NCBI RefSeq assembly: GCF_050436995.1
Contig: NC_134758.1
Coordinates: 7,874,001 to 7,938,000 of the forward strand
Direction: 5' to 3'
Source: Anticarsia gemmatalis
Lineage: Eukaryota; Arthropoda; Insecta; Lepidoptera; Erebidae
Length of the DNA: 64,000 nucleotides
This document shows, piece after piece, positions 25,710 to 36,597 of the stretch. The position numbers and the translations under genes are program-made. Position 1 is the first letter of the stretch. Every line of letters begins with the position of its first letter. The notes under the pieces were generated by a model, which saw only the letters and a list, made by a program, of their open reading frames with translations, was not told the origin of the DNA and searched no databases.

Positions 25710-27133
25710 GAAAGCGAGTGTTGTTGTCTGATTACTTTGTTAAGTGTACGTCAGGTAGTGTACATTTGAATTGTTTTTCTTTGACATGGCCGCCGTGACT
25801 GACTCAATAAAGCAATATGCTCAATTATACTAACTAAATTATGTTAAAGCTCACCACTATATACCTACTTGTGGCTTGTCGTTACTTAACTACATAATGC
25901 AATAGTTACAGTATGTATGTACGTACCTACGATTGTATTTTATACATATGACATTAGTAGATAGACGTAGGATATGATATCAATGTAAAAAGCATGTTGT
26001 ATATTAGCGATGTGTAATATATTTTAGACGTTGTAGTTTAGCTAGGTATAGATGAAATTGTACAAATGCATATTAATAATTTTAATATTGAATTATAATT
26101 TAATCATCTTGTAAAACGCAATCAAGTAAAATATACAAAATTTTCGTATCTAAAATCTGTTTTATTTTGGAGACTCCTATATTCACCACTAAGTAACTTA
26201 TAGTCATCAGTCAAACTGAACACACTATTTCAAATAACTTAGGTGGTGTCAGGTTGATGATTACACCTTCATTCGAGTTAGAATGGTGCCTTTGAGTACT
26301 AGGTCTACAAGATTCAAAGGTTTTTTTCAGTAAGTATCTAATTAATATGCCAGTAAGTATATTATCACTATCTCCTGCTTGGTACCTGAACAATACTTTA
26401 TCTCTACTTGTTCGTTTGTAAAGGATATAACAAAAAAACATATAAAAATAATTTACACTTTACTCATATATAACAACATTTTTACGTTACAACTAAAATA
26501 TTAAATATCTATGAACATTACAACTTACTTAGGCTTATACTAGACTGGAAGATTTTCATTGCACGACCCTAAAGACGAACATCCACTGCCAGCTAAAGTT
26601 AAGTTTAGTTAAGCTCACATAGTTGAGCTTGAGACTGATTTACCGACCTCGATAAGGAGGAGATACTATATTTGAATGATTGATTTTTACGTATGTTTGT
26701 CGATTACTCCGCCATTTATGGACGGTTCTTCAAAATTCTTTCTTTATTTCAGTTTAATTTAGCTTAGCTAGCAAAGTTTGCTGTGGATGCGCTTGTGCGA
26801 AAATCTAGCTCAACAATGTGCAACTTAGTATAGAGCCTTAACATGCACAATTTTTTTATCTACTACTTATTATTATGTCAGCTCAATACTCCTGCGGGTC
26901 CCTGCCGCAAACCTTACATACACGGTTCTCTACTAAATTTTTGGACTAAAGCTAGCAGTGGACGTTCGGCTTAATCTAAAACGACTTTCTCTACTTGCCT
27001 TGCACTACATCAGCCTAGCCTTTCTTACAACTATGTTGGAGTCGGCTTGCAGTCTCACCAGATGCAGCTGGATACCAGTATTTTACATGGAGCGACTTTC
27101 TCGCCGCATGGACTTCAAAGTTCTTTCAATGTC
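25710..27133. other. Intergenic region between p130CAS and Myb/SANT gene
   Basis: AT-rich sequence between the 3' ends of two convergent genes. It contains an AATAAA at 25806-25811 that may serve p130CAS transcripts reading through the LINE. No gene recognised. Confidence 0.5.
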
Positions 27134-30100
27134 TCAAGTGGCATGGTATTGGTGTATATAGTGTTGTGCGCTAGCTTCCTCCGCGGTGTACGTCAGAGCC
27201 GGGTGCGTGGGCGGTAGTTTCATCTCAGCACTAATGGCCTCAAGTCTCGCCGCTCTCAGTCTTAATGAAGTTTCTATCACTTTAGCCTCCCGTTCCGCTG
27301 CATCAGCTTGTATTAAATCTTCTATTCGTTTTCGTTGCAGCTGTAAAAGGATAGGCAATGTTTTTTTATTTCTTACAGTTCATTATCGTCAAATTTTGAA
27401 TGAAAACTCGATCAGCGCCTCTAGCAGGTGCTGTTGGTACTAGTTGTTAAATACATTTTAAATTGCGAACAACATATTTGATAGTTAGTTGGTTGTGTTG
27501 TTTTGTGACCTACCTTTGCGGTCTCCATTTTGTAGTGTAGCAAATCTGTTTTTAATTTTACTATCTCTTTATTTTCAAGTTGACTAATTGATCCTGGAAG
27601 TAAAAATATTTTTTTAAGTCACATTGTACAAATAGGACTAGCGATAGGTTAATGTTTCTTAACAATTATAACACTAGAAATTAACTTTAAATTGAAGATT
27701 CATCACCCACAATTTGGTGATATACCTAATGTGTGTATGTACAAAAATATTCTGCTTAGGATTCCAACCCACGACTCAGGGTACAACTGTCTGTAACTAT
27801 TACTGCGACCTACGATGCGATAAGGCACAGACGCGATTAAATGTAAAAAATATGAGTAGATTTTAAGACTACTTATTCAACTTACCTATGCCTAAATCGC
27901 TACTAAGAACACTGCACAAAGGGTCTAAGGTAGAGTTTCCGTTAGTAATAGGCTCATGTTCCACTTCAGGCGTATCATCGACATCGTCGTCGTCTCCCAC
28001 ATCCTGGTTAGTGGTATTACTGTATTGCTCAAATGAAGGCTCCGATTTTATTTTCTGTAATTAATAAAGAATTATGCAATTGGTGATTTATTATTGTTTT
28101 CAACAGAACTGGTTGAGGGTTCAGACTTATGGCAATATTATAATCAATTACTTTTATAAGATATGTTCTCTTCGAAATGAGAACAAATTCTTCCACCGCT
28201 GTCTGTCTGTTTGCAATAAATACAAAAACTGCTTGACGGATTTTTATGCTGATTAAACTAAATGAGAACGTTTTGCCTTTCAATTCGTATAGGTTTTGTG
28301 TGAATTGGCGTATATAATGATGAAGATGATGAAAAATAAAAAGCCGCGCTCGCATTTAAAAAGAAATGAAGTAATTAATTTTTTATTAATACTTACTTTG
28401 CTAGAATTACTAGAATCTTCTAATTTGTGATGTTTTCTGCCAAAGTCTTTAAGGTAAACTTTTAAACCAACATTTTTGGCCATTCTTTTCATATTGGAGA
28501 ATTTCGTGCGTAACATCTTCGTAGAACGTTTTTGTGGACTGAGTTTGTTGTATGAATTCGTTACCTAGAAAACATTATAAAAAACGTAGATTAGACACAC
28601 ATATAAACACTAGAGATTACAAATATGAAAGCAACGTGAAAATTCGCAGTATTTTTTTATGTTAAACTGCTAATGCAGAATCTACCAAGATTTCGTCTCA
28701 GGAATAATTGACTACCATATTACTATTACAACTTAAGTGTTTAGACTATTAGACACGCGCATAGCAACATCGGCACATCGTTATCATGGGCATGGAGTAC
28801 AGAAAACGATTTTCCTAGTACTCTCAGACTATTTAAGAGTATTTCTATGTACAAATTGTTATTAGATAGTTACCCTTGACCAAGCTCTGTTCTTAATCTT
28901 ATTAGCATTCGATGTGTGAGCATTCGATAATATTATGTTCTTTTCTCTTCTAACACACTGCAGTAGAAGATTGCACTCTTTCGGCGAAAAATTCAGTGAA
29001 CGATTCACAAGTCTGCAACAAACATTAAGACAACACTTTATTACAAGATTATAATATGTATAATAGAATACAGGAATTAACGTGAACACGCATTTTACCT
29101 TAAAATACCTAACGTTTCGGCGCAGGTTCCACTCGCCGTGTTCGCGTTAATTCCCGTATTCTATTATACATTAAACATGCAACGCAAGAGTTTAAAAGTT
29201 ATGAAGATTATAATATACCAGATAGAAAGCTGGAAATGAAATGAAATTAAATGTGATTAGTGATTTTTTTACCTTTGACTATCATCAGCATCTGTAAAAA
29301 AGAGAAAAATGAAATAAGTACTAGTTTTTCAAACAGCCATTTGTATACATATTGTTATAGTTGGTATCTAGGTATATTCATAGATTTTGATTTTGCCTGC
29401 CTTTCATTGATAATCACAAGTGTCCCATTAGTGAACAAGTAAAAGAATACTAAACTAGCAAACTCACCAAGAGAATCATCTATATCCTTGTCTTCATCAC
29501 CATTCCAATGTATCTCATCATTTATATCTTTGTGCACTTCAGATTCTGAAAAGTATTAATAAAACACCTTAAAATTAAAAAAAATAATTTCCAACTTAAA
29601 AATAATTTATTTTACTAAACAGATATAGGAAAAAATGCAAGCATCTATTAATCAGTCTGTCTAAAACTGTTAACATATTAATAATGCCAAGATTTTTTTT
29701 ATAACTCATAAATCAGATAGAATCAGGATCTTTACCCTGTGCAAGCTCATAAGCATAGAGGTAATAAATTCAGTAAATACAATAACAAAATCAAAGTTGA
29801 AATGTTAAACATAATAAATTTAAAAATATCACCCTTACCATTTAGATCCCCATCAGACTCTAAAGGTTCCTCAATAATACTGGTATTGTTCTCAGCCTCA
29901 CACATCATCACCACCATCTGATTGGTGACATCATCAATATCACTATACTTTATATCCATCAAGTTCTTTGACTGTTTCCTAGCCTCTTTTTTCAAATTAT
30001 CCCATTTTATCTTCAAACAGTCCACACTCCGTACATGCATAAATCCTTGGCTGTTAAATGTCTTTGCTATCTTCACCCAAGTGGCTTCTTTCGCGTAACT

Positions 30101-30384
30101 AGCAGCAGCACTCGTCGATTTATTGAATACGATCGTTTTATATTTATCTACTATGTTTAATAACGCTTTAACTTCTTCTTTGCTAAATGTTGGACTCCTG
30201 TGACGACTGGAGGGTGAAAAATATATTTTAGTTGTACTAGCCGCGAGAAAATCGTTTTTAACTTTAGGGGGTTTTTAAATTTTTATGTAGTAAGTAGCTT
30301 TTTAAGGTTTACCCACAAAATTCAAATTGTTACTTACAAAAACGCTGGGGCCGAAGGTTTTTCATCCTGGCCGTCTTCTTCCAT
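27134..30384 (-). CDS. Protein with two Myb/SANT-like DNA-binding domains
   Basis: Nine exons on the minus strand join in frame: 30384-30338, 30206-29839, 29545-29468, 29291-29273, 29012-28874, 28564-28397, 28054-27886, 27593-27514 and 27340-27134, giving 424 residues. Residues about 17-95 form a Myb/SANT-like (zeste/FSBP-type) domain: FSKEEVKALLNIVDKY, a conserved W in EATWVKIAKTFN, then KIKWDNLKKEARKQ. Residues about 171-250, spread over exons 5-6, form a second one: FSPKECNLLLQCVRREK, AWSRVTNSYN, MLRTKFSNMKRMAKN. An acidic linker separates them. IKSE in exon 7 is a SUMO-type motif. The last two exons encode a charged coiled coil (QLENKEIVKLKTDLLHYK to RLRAARLEAISAEM). Such proteins are usually transcription factors or domesticated transposon DNA-binding proteins. 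The target is unknown and I do not recognise a specific orthologue. Confidence 0.85.
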
Positions 30385-30994
30385 TTTTAATTTTTATATC
30401 GTGTGGAAAGAAAGTGTTTTGAGTATGTCATTAATTCAGCTTTTCTCTATATTTGCTCAGAAAATCAAAGTTCTCATTATTTTGAGTTTTTGTTTTGATT
30501 TTTATTTGCATGACACTTTGACATTGACATAAAGTTCATTGAACCTCAGAAAGATTTATTTGATTTTGAAATATGGTCTTTTGAGATTATTTTTAATATG
30601 GCAATTGGTTTAGGTCACCAGAACTTAATATTTTTGAACGAAGTTTTATATGTCAAAAATAAGAGGTTATGCGGGTTGATTAAATTTTGAATTTGGAGGA
30701 AAATAAGGTACAGAATTTGATATAAGCTACATTCTTGGTTTATTTATAAACATATACCATTATATACTTTGCAAAAACATCAATAACAATCCAAATAGGA
30801 TATTTTCCTAGTTACATGTACAATACTCCTTGAACCAACATGGCGCTGTGAAAATCGCGAGCAATAACATCACTACAATAAAAATCTGACACGCTCCTTA
30901 CGACTGATAATTTATGTAAAGAGATAGTGATTGTTCTGGTAAAGTGGATGCATTAACCTCGTGTTCATAGTTATTAACCTATGCTTAGTGAGAT
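30385..30994. promoter_or_regulatory. Shared divergent promoter region
   Basis: About 610 bp separate the start codons of the Myb/SANT gene (leftward) and the SMIM13-like gene (rightward). Both promoters must lie here unless a 5' UTR intron extends further. No TATA box can be assigned with confidence. Confidence 0.5.
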
Positions 30995-31328
30995 ATGAAG
31001 GAAGTGATATTAGCTGTTATAACCTTCGTATGTAGCGTATTTTTAGTTTTTGTCTTTGTGTTATTTTGTAAGTAGCCCAATATGCTTGTAATTTCAATAA
31101 GTTACTAACTAATGATGACTATTATGATGATGAATTACTGTCAGAATATGTTTAGTGGTGATTTATTGTCAATGTTATTGTTCTTTGTTCTCAGGTTGGT
31201 ACATTGTGTGGAAGTGTTGTTTGTCCAAATTCCGTTTCGTGCGCGAGCTGCTAGGTGGCATGCAAGATAGTCCTCCGGCTTCTGAGATTAGGCAGCCAAA
31301 CAAGACTAGAAAAATCCGAAGGGAATAA
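30995..31328 (+). CDS. SMIM13: SMIM13-like small integral membrane protein
   Basis: Two exons (30995-31067 and 31195-31328, GT-AG, phase 1) encode 68 residues, too short to be obvious without splicing. The N-terminal half is one hydrophobic segment (about residues 4-28). It is followed by WYIVWKCCLSKFRFVRELLG, which matches the conserved core of vertebrate SMIM13 (WY-VW then LSKF-F-REL). The tail is polar and basic and ends in KTRKIRRE. The function of SMIM13 is not established; a single-pass membrane microprotein is expected. An AATAAA overlaps the stop codon (31324-31329), with others at 31339 and 31376. The NAA10 start follows only 275 bp after the stop. Confidence 0.8.
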
Positions 31329-31375
31329 ACAATAACAGAATAAACAATGTAAATGTTATTTTATAATTGTGTCAA

Positions 31376-31381
31376 AATAAA
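31376..31381 (+). terminator. Candidate poly(A) signal for SMIM13-like gene
   Basis: AATAAA 47 bp after the stop codon. Two more canonical hexamers lie at 31324 and 31339. This position leaves room for a normal short 3' UTR before NAA10. Confidence 0.45.
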
Positions 31382-31603
31382 AGCCAAAATAGGTACTAGC
31401 AGTTATTCAAAAGTGTACATTAGATATGAAATATTCTAATTCATCCAAAACTAGTACTTCTATAATCTAAATCTAATTCAATCAATCATTTAAAAACAAA
31501 CATGGTTTATAGATAAATAATTTTGCTTTTGGAAAAAGTACCTATGTAACACAACTTTGTTGAATACATTGAAGTATGGGTTAATCTTTGCAGCTAATTC
31601 AAA

Positions 31604-32920
31604 ATGAACATCCGGTGTGCAAGACCCAGCGATCTTATGAACATGCAGCACTGCAACCTGCTGTGTTTGCCTGAAAACTACCAGATGAAATATTATTTCT
31701 ACCATGGACTGTCCTGGCCTCAACTCAGTTATGTTGCTGAAGATGAAAAGGGTCACATTGTTGGTATGTATTAAGTAAATATGAAATTGAAGGCAATTAT
31801 TTAACTTATTTTTATAAAAGTATAATTACTTCAGTTTCTGATATCATTCTAGTAGTATGATTTATTGATATCTCCATGACTATAATGAGCTTATTCTTCT
31901 TCTGTCATGTCAACGACTCACCATAATATAGTATTTATACAGTCGTTGATCAGAACTTGGCATCTTCAATTGCATTATCCGTCGCAAAGTTAAGGTCCTC
32001 AGTTGTGCAGTTGTGCATAATGAGTTGTATAGGTGCTGCAGGGTGCAATTCACATGCCATTTTCTTAGTAGGCATCAGTCTCAATAAGCAACACTATGCC
32101 TTCAATCTCTATAGTACCTAACATAACTTGCTGGTATTGCAAAAAGCTTTTCACATACTCAAGTTGTTTTGCCTATAATTTCAGGTTATGTGCTAGCTAA
32201 GATGGAGGAGGATGGAGAAGACAACCGTCATGGACACATCACATCACTAGCTGTAAAAAGATCGCATCGTCGCCTCGGACTTGCACAGAAACTTATGAAC
32301 CAAGCTTCACTTGCTATGGTGGAGTGCTTTCAGGTAACACTAGAAATATATTTGAATATTAGCTGACCCGCACAGTTCCGCTCACGCTTTCTTGTTTTAA
32401 TTTAATACCGCGCATTTTCAAATTTATTCACCTTTTACACCTTCTCTGGACTTCCACAAATATAATTCAAGTCCAAAATTAGCCAAATCGGTCCAGCCGT
32501 TCATGTGTTTCAGCGAGACTAACAAACAGCAATTCATTTTTATATATATAGATTGAAATTTCGTCATTCTTAAACCTGATAATAAAATGAATTTATTGAA
32601 ACTAGATACCATGTTTTTACAGATTTTAAATATTCTTATCATAGATTGAAAAATATTGTGGAACTAATGCTGTTTTCTTTTTTCAGGCGAAATATGTATC
32701 ACTGCATGTAAGGAAAAGCAACAGAGCTGCACTTAACTTGTACACCAATTCCCTTGGCTTCAAAATCCTAGAGATCGAGCCCAAGTACTATGCCGATGGT
32801 GAGGATGCATATTCCATGATGCGAGACCTCAGTGCCTTCGCAGCAGAGAGCAAGACAGACAACCAACAAACAGAGAATATGGAAATCAAATCTGATTCCG
32901 CTATCATATCACAGTGTTGA
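31604..32920 (+). CDS. Naa10: NAA10 N-alpha-acetyltransferase catalytic subunit (vnc/ARD1)
   Basis: This is the catalytic subunit of NatA, which acetylates nascent protein N-termini at the ribosome together with NAA15. Three exons (31604-31763, 32185-32333, 32687-32920) give 180 residues. The family start MNIRCARPSDLMNMQHCNLL is present. The acetyl-CoA binding motif R82-R-L-G-L-A87 is intact, after HGHITSLAV. The GNAT fold continues through KYVSLHVRKSNRAALNLY and the conserved EPKYYADGEDAY. The tail after about residue 153 is short and divergent, as usual in insects. Drosophila calls this gene vnc. A potential splice acceptor (CTTTGCAG) ends 10 nt before the ATG, so a 5' UTR intron is possible. 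Length, phases and motifs all agree, and no disabling changes were seen. Confidence 0.97.
31893..32010 (+). repeat. Helitron-like repeat in NAA10 intron 1
   Basis: It begins TTCTTCTTCTGTC and contains CAGAACTTGGCA followed by TCCGTCGCAAAGTTAAGGTC and CCTCAGTTGTGCAG. The reverse complement of 41215-41325 shows the same order of words. The TCTTCTTCTGTCGTG-type start is common in lepidopteran non-autonomous Helitrons, but assignment is tentative. Confidence 0.6.
32361..32554 (-). repeat. Divergent copy of first interspersed repeat (NAA10 intron 2)
   Basis: It starts AGCTGACCCGCACAGTTCCG and ends near a TATATATAGATT tract. It shares the AGCTGACCCGC end and the overall organisation of the copy at 36339-36597, but the middle is diverged. 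It lies within the second intron of NAA10. Confidence 0.6.
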
Positions 32921-32933
32921 TGATATTTATGTA

Positions 32934-32939
32934 AATAAA
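32934..32939 (+). terminator. Poly(A) signal of NAA10
   Basis: AATAAA 13 bp after the NAA10 stop codon. It implies a very short 3' UTR and keeps the convergent NAA10 and TSSC4 transcripts apart. Confidence 0.65.
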
Positions 32940-33257
32940 GCATTTAACAGTAATTTATATGAATAGTTTAATTTTAGTGATCCCAAATATTTTCACCTGT
33001 TTTCTCCCTACTATAATATTCGCTGGCATTGTATATCAATTCCTGGAATGGTTCAGTTCAGAATCAGCATGGTTTGATTTCATTAGCATTGGTAATTGAC
33101 TATCTTGATTCTATCAGATAATTCCCACATAGTAATTCATTAGACTAGTTTTAGTGTTACAGGGATTCGCATCAATACTCAGCCAGGGAAATAAGCCTTT
33201 ATAAATTAGTCATTGACCCAGTACTACCAAAATAATACAAAAAATGTAAGAGAACCA

Positions 33258-33263
33258 TTTTAT
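33258..33263 (-). terminator. Candidate poly(A) signal of TSSC4-like gene
   Basis: AATAAA on the minus strand (TTTATT on plus) about 75 bp after the stop codon of the TSSC4-like gene. Confidence 0.5.
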
Positions 33264-33337
33264 TGTAAGTTTAAATAATATTAGGTATAGGTACCTATAT
33301 CCTAAAATCCTTAAAAATAAATAATAGTAAAAGTACA

Positions 33338-33973
33338 TTATTCATCCTCTTCTTCAAAAAGGTGGTCCAATTTCAGTTCTGCATTTTTCTCACAATTTTT
33401 GCATTTCTTTACCAAAGGAGCAGCTTTCTTTTCTGTAGTTTTCTTTGTTTTGCCTACCACATATTCTGGCATAACAACCTTACTGCTTTTAAATACAGGT
33501 TTTTCTTCAGTACTCGGTGGTGGTGCCTTTTTTATTGCAGATGACACATGGAATTTTGGTTTCTTAAAAACACCAGTATCATCATAGTCACATTCCATTT
33601 TTGATTGTTCTGTTGCTTTATCTTCCATTTCGCGAATTAGAGCTAAAGCTGTTGCAGTATTTGTGGCATCGGACATCTGTTCTTGAGTGACATCTTCGAG
33701 AGAGTAGTATACCCATTTGTCAGGATTTTTAATGTGGTCCGGGATGGTCTTAGACTTCAAGCATTCTCGAATATTAGCTGTAGGTCTTTTGTATATACTG
33801 TCCTTGCCTCGGAACTGTTTCATTTCATGTTTCAACTTCCTGTATGTACGTCTGTCGATTGAACCATAGTCATCAGGTTCCGTTTTTTTGTTTGTCTTAG
33901 AGAAACTGCACTGCTCTTCAGCTTCTTTGAGCTGATTGAATAAAGACTTTTGCCTTTCGTGAAAAGATGACAT
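33338..33973 (-). CDS. TSSC4: TSSC4-like U5 snRNP assembly factor
   Basis: A single coding exon of 211 residues. The family core is clear at residues about 77-115: IPDHIKNPDKWVYYSLEDV followed by TATALALIREME. This matches the PDY-HPERW-KYSLEDV and ATALAFL signature of TSSC4. The N-terminal SSFHERQKSLFNQL also resembles the family's N-terminal helix. TSSC4 in humans binds PRPF8 and helps assemble U5 and the tri-snRNP in the nucleus. The C-terminus is lysine-rich with a CKNC pair and an acidic end (FEEEDE). The protein is shorter than the human one (about 330 residues). It is convergent with NAA10, with about 417 bp between stop codons. The start is the first ATG of the frame. Confidence 0.82.
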   Translation of the reverse strand: MSSFHERQKSLFNQLKEAEEQCSFSKTNKKTEPDDYGSIDRRTYRKLKHEMKQFRGKDSIYKRPTANIRECLKSKTIPDHIKNPDKWVYYSLEDVTQEQMSDATNTATALALIREMEDKATEQSKMECDYDDTGVFKKPKFHVSSAIKKAPPPSTEEKPVFKSSKVVMPEYVVGKTKKTTEKKAAPLVKKCKNCEKNAELKLDHLFEEEDE

Positions 33974-35627
33974 CCTGTGTTGAATTATTGCTGTAAATTA
34001 ATGAAAGATATCAGTTTAATAAAAAACCAAACAAAAATATTATATTGATAAAATAAAAGACGCATGAACAACGGGTGACAGGCGTAATATTAATTTTATC
34101 GCGTAAAAACATGATATTTAAAGCTATGTGCATACTAATTATATATTCATTAAGATATTTACATCTTTTAGTTGAACATAGGATAATTATTTCGCAATAC
34201 AGAGCAGAGCAAGCACTTTGTTTGGATTTTTTGACAAATTAATGTCAATTGTCACATTGACGTTACAGATTGCCAGCCTAAAAATATAAATAAAATGATT
34301 TATCTTTTTTAGACTCTTTTAGTGATTTTAAATTTTAAAGCTTTATTCTGCGTATTACGCGGGTTTTACTCCTTCAATAAGTGATATACTGAAGATATTC
34401 TCAATGGTAGCTCAACGAAAAAAGAATGCCTGACATCGGAACACATCTACCCATGTAGTGGGGCTTTCAATCTCGGTATACTGAGATCACAGTATTGCGG
34501 GACCCCGCATAGTTTTACAGTTAATATTGATATAGGTATCGATATTCTGCTGCCAAATACATTGTCTCTAAAAACATTCTTAGACGACACTGTTTGGTAG
34601 ACGACACTGTCTTGTGTGTACAATATGGTGACATAAAATGATACAATTCGATTGATGTTATTTTTGTAGGCCGTTAAAAATAAAATATTACACATGCTTG
34701 ATCCTGAAAATACCGGGATTCCGCGGGATTAAAAATTGCTACTCCGCTAATACCGAAATTGAAAACAGGGTGCGGGATTGGTAGACTTACTACGAAGGTT
34801 CACCTAAGGAGTTTCTCGGAAAATACCTAGCTTACTGGTTAAGGTAAAGATTTAAGTAATGATAGCAATTAATAAGAAAATGTAATTATAATAAGTATGC
34901 CTCTCCTTATGCCTAATGACAATGTTCTTGAAAAAGATAAAACCATTAGACTACGTACATATACACTTAAATAGATTATATTTTAGGTACCTAATTTAGT
35001 TTTGATGGTGTTGGTTTAAACAACCTTCAGGAACACTTGTTTCATGAGTGCTTAGATCATGTGTATGCACTTACTATTCAGTGAAATCCCCTGATTATTA
35101 AAGAATAATTTTCTTAGTAATCGTTTTATACGAGTAGCATTATCACAGGTATTGTTGAGATTTCTCTTATGAGTGAATGTACAGTACAATTACTAAGTAT
35201 TTAGTACACGAACAGAACATCATGTCGCCTGATATAAATTCGTGGCAGAACTGCTAGATTGACGATAGGCCGGTATCCTTTCGTTTAATTAAAGCTAGTC
35301 AATGTAGATATTAATTAGATTATAACGGCTTAGCTTAATACGCAGGTTAATTAATTCTCTATTGAAATTTACAACCATGGCTAATAATATTGAAAATAAA
35401 CCGAGTCCATCAAGCTACTTCGACCAGGCTTTATTTTTCTTAGGATTTATGATTATAACAGCCTGACTGTTGAACCCGAGATGAAATCTGAACTTGAGAC
35501 TACGTGTTCTAATAATACTGTTACTTAGCGGTTTAACCAAACATAGATAACGAAGAATTCGCTAAAATGATGGAAAACAAGAGGACTAGCCCATGACCTA
35601 TTTCAGTACTTACTCAGTTACTGCCTC
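33974..35627. other. Noncoding stretch
   Basis: Probable promoter of the TSSC4-like gene in the first few hundred bases, then AT-rich sequence without a gene. The segment at about 34,440-34,780 has several CCGGGATT / GCGGGATT-type words and may be a decayed repeat. Confidence 0.45.
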
Positions 35628-35822
35628 CGCACCGTGGCGCAGTGGTTTAGGTCGCCACGCCGATACCACTGCAACGGGAGGTCGTGGGTTCGATTCCCAC
35701 ACGGGACAATTATTTGTGCGTTCCACAAATAATTGTTTCGGGTCTGGTTGTGCTTTGTGTCCGTTGTTTGTATGTTTGTAAAAGTCCCCGCGACACAAGA
35801 GCAATTCTTAGTGCGGGAGTTG

Positions 35823-35860
<38 letters not shown>
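35628..35860 (+). mobile_element. tRNA-derived SINE with poly(A) tail
   Basis: RNA polymerase III promoter boxes are readable: a box A-like GTGGCGCAGTGG at about 35634-35645 and box B GGTTCGATTCC at 35687-35697, spaced as in a tRNA. A tRNA-unrelated body follows and then a run of about 31 A (35830-35860). This is the architecture of lepidopteran SINEs such as the HaSE families of heliothine moths; membership in a named family was not tested. A short AGTTA flanks both ends and might be the target duplication. The long intact A-run suggests recent insertion. Confidence 0.88.
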
Positions 35861-35863
<3 letters not shown>

Positions 35864-36338
35864 AGGTAATACAGTACAGTCACCGACAAAATTTGTAAAA
35901 AAAATTGTATGTAAAAATAATACAAAAATCTACATACCTACATATACAAAAACTAAAACAAAATCACGCCTTCTCTCAGACAGAGACCAGAGAACGCCAC
36001 TTGATACGTCTGATCCTTACGAACTTTCTTTGCTTCATTCACATTCATACACAGTGTCGACACAGAATAAATAAATCTACAAGGGTAGTCTGTAAGACTA
36101 CTTTATGTCTTATCAAAAGACAGTAGGTAAACGTGGTGTACCCGAATGTAGTGTCTCATATGAGTTAAGTGTGGTGGTTACTGGTTAGTTCGTTATCAAT
36201 TTATCTGTATAAGTATACATATATTTAAAAGTAAGTATATAAGTATGTTTATTAGTTGGTTACCATAGTAGGTACAAGCTCTGCTTAGTTTGGAATCAAA
36301 TGACCGTGTTTGAGTTGTCTAACAATATTTATTTATTT
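35861..36338. other. Noncoding stretch
   Basis: AT-rich sequence between the SINE and the next interspersed repeat. No gene seen. Confidence 0.5.
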
Positions 36339-36597
36339 ACTAGCTGACCCGCGCAACTTCGCTTGCGTCACATAAGAGAGAATGGGTCAAAATTTTCCCT
36401 GTTTTTGTAACATTTTTTATTGCTACTCCGTTCCTATAGGTCGTAGCGTGGTGTTATATAGCCTATAGCCTTCCTCAATAAATGGACTATCTAACACTGA
36501 AAGAATTTTTCAAATCGGACCAGTAGTTCCTGAGATTAGCGCGTTCAAACAAACAAACTCTTCAGCTTTATAATATTAGTATAGATTAGTATAGATT
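36339..36597 (-). repeat. Lepidopteran interspersed repeat, copy 2
   Basis: The reverse complement closely matches 6726-6960 along its length, including the TTTGAACGCGCTAATCTCAG head, the GATAGCCCATTTAT middle and the GCGCGGGTCAGCTAGT end. ATTAGTATAGATT sequence follows the head end, which is common next to these elements. Confidence 0.82.

Noticed and set aside
28029..28355. 108-codon frame (-) in the Myb/SANT gene
   Set aside because: It overlaps part of exon 7 in another frame and runs through intron sequence. Splice phases fix the real frame.
35634..35700. A genuine tRNA gene
   Set aside because: Box A and box B are present, but they head a SINE body with a poly(A) tail. The tRNA stems are not complete.
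35593..35869. Short frames across 35.6-35.9 kb
   Set aside because: They lie inside the tRNA-derived SINE and its A-tail, and are not genes.
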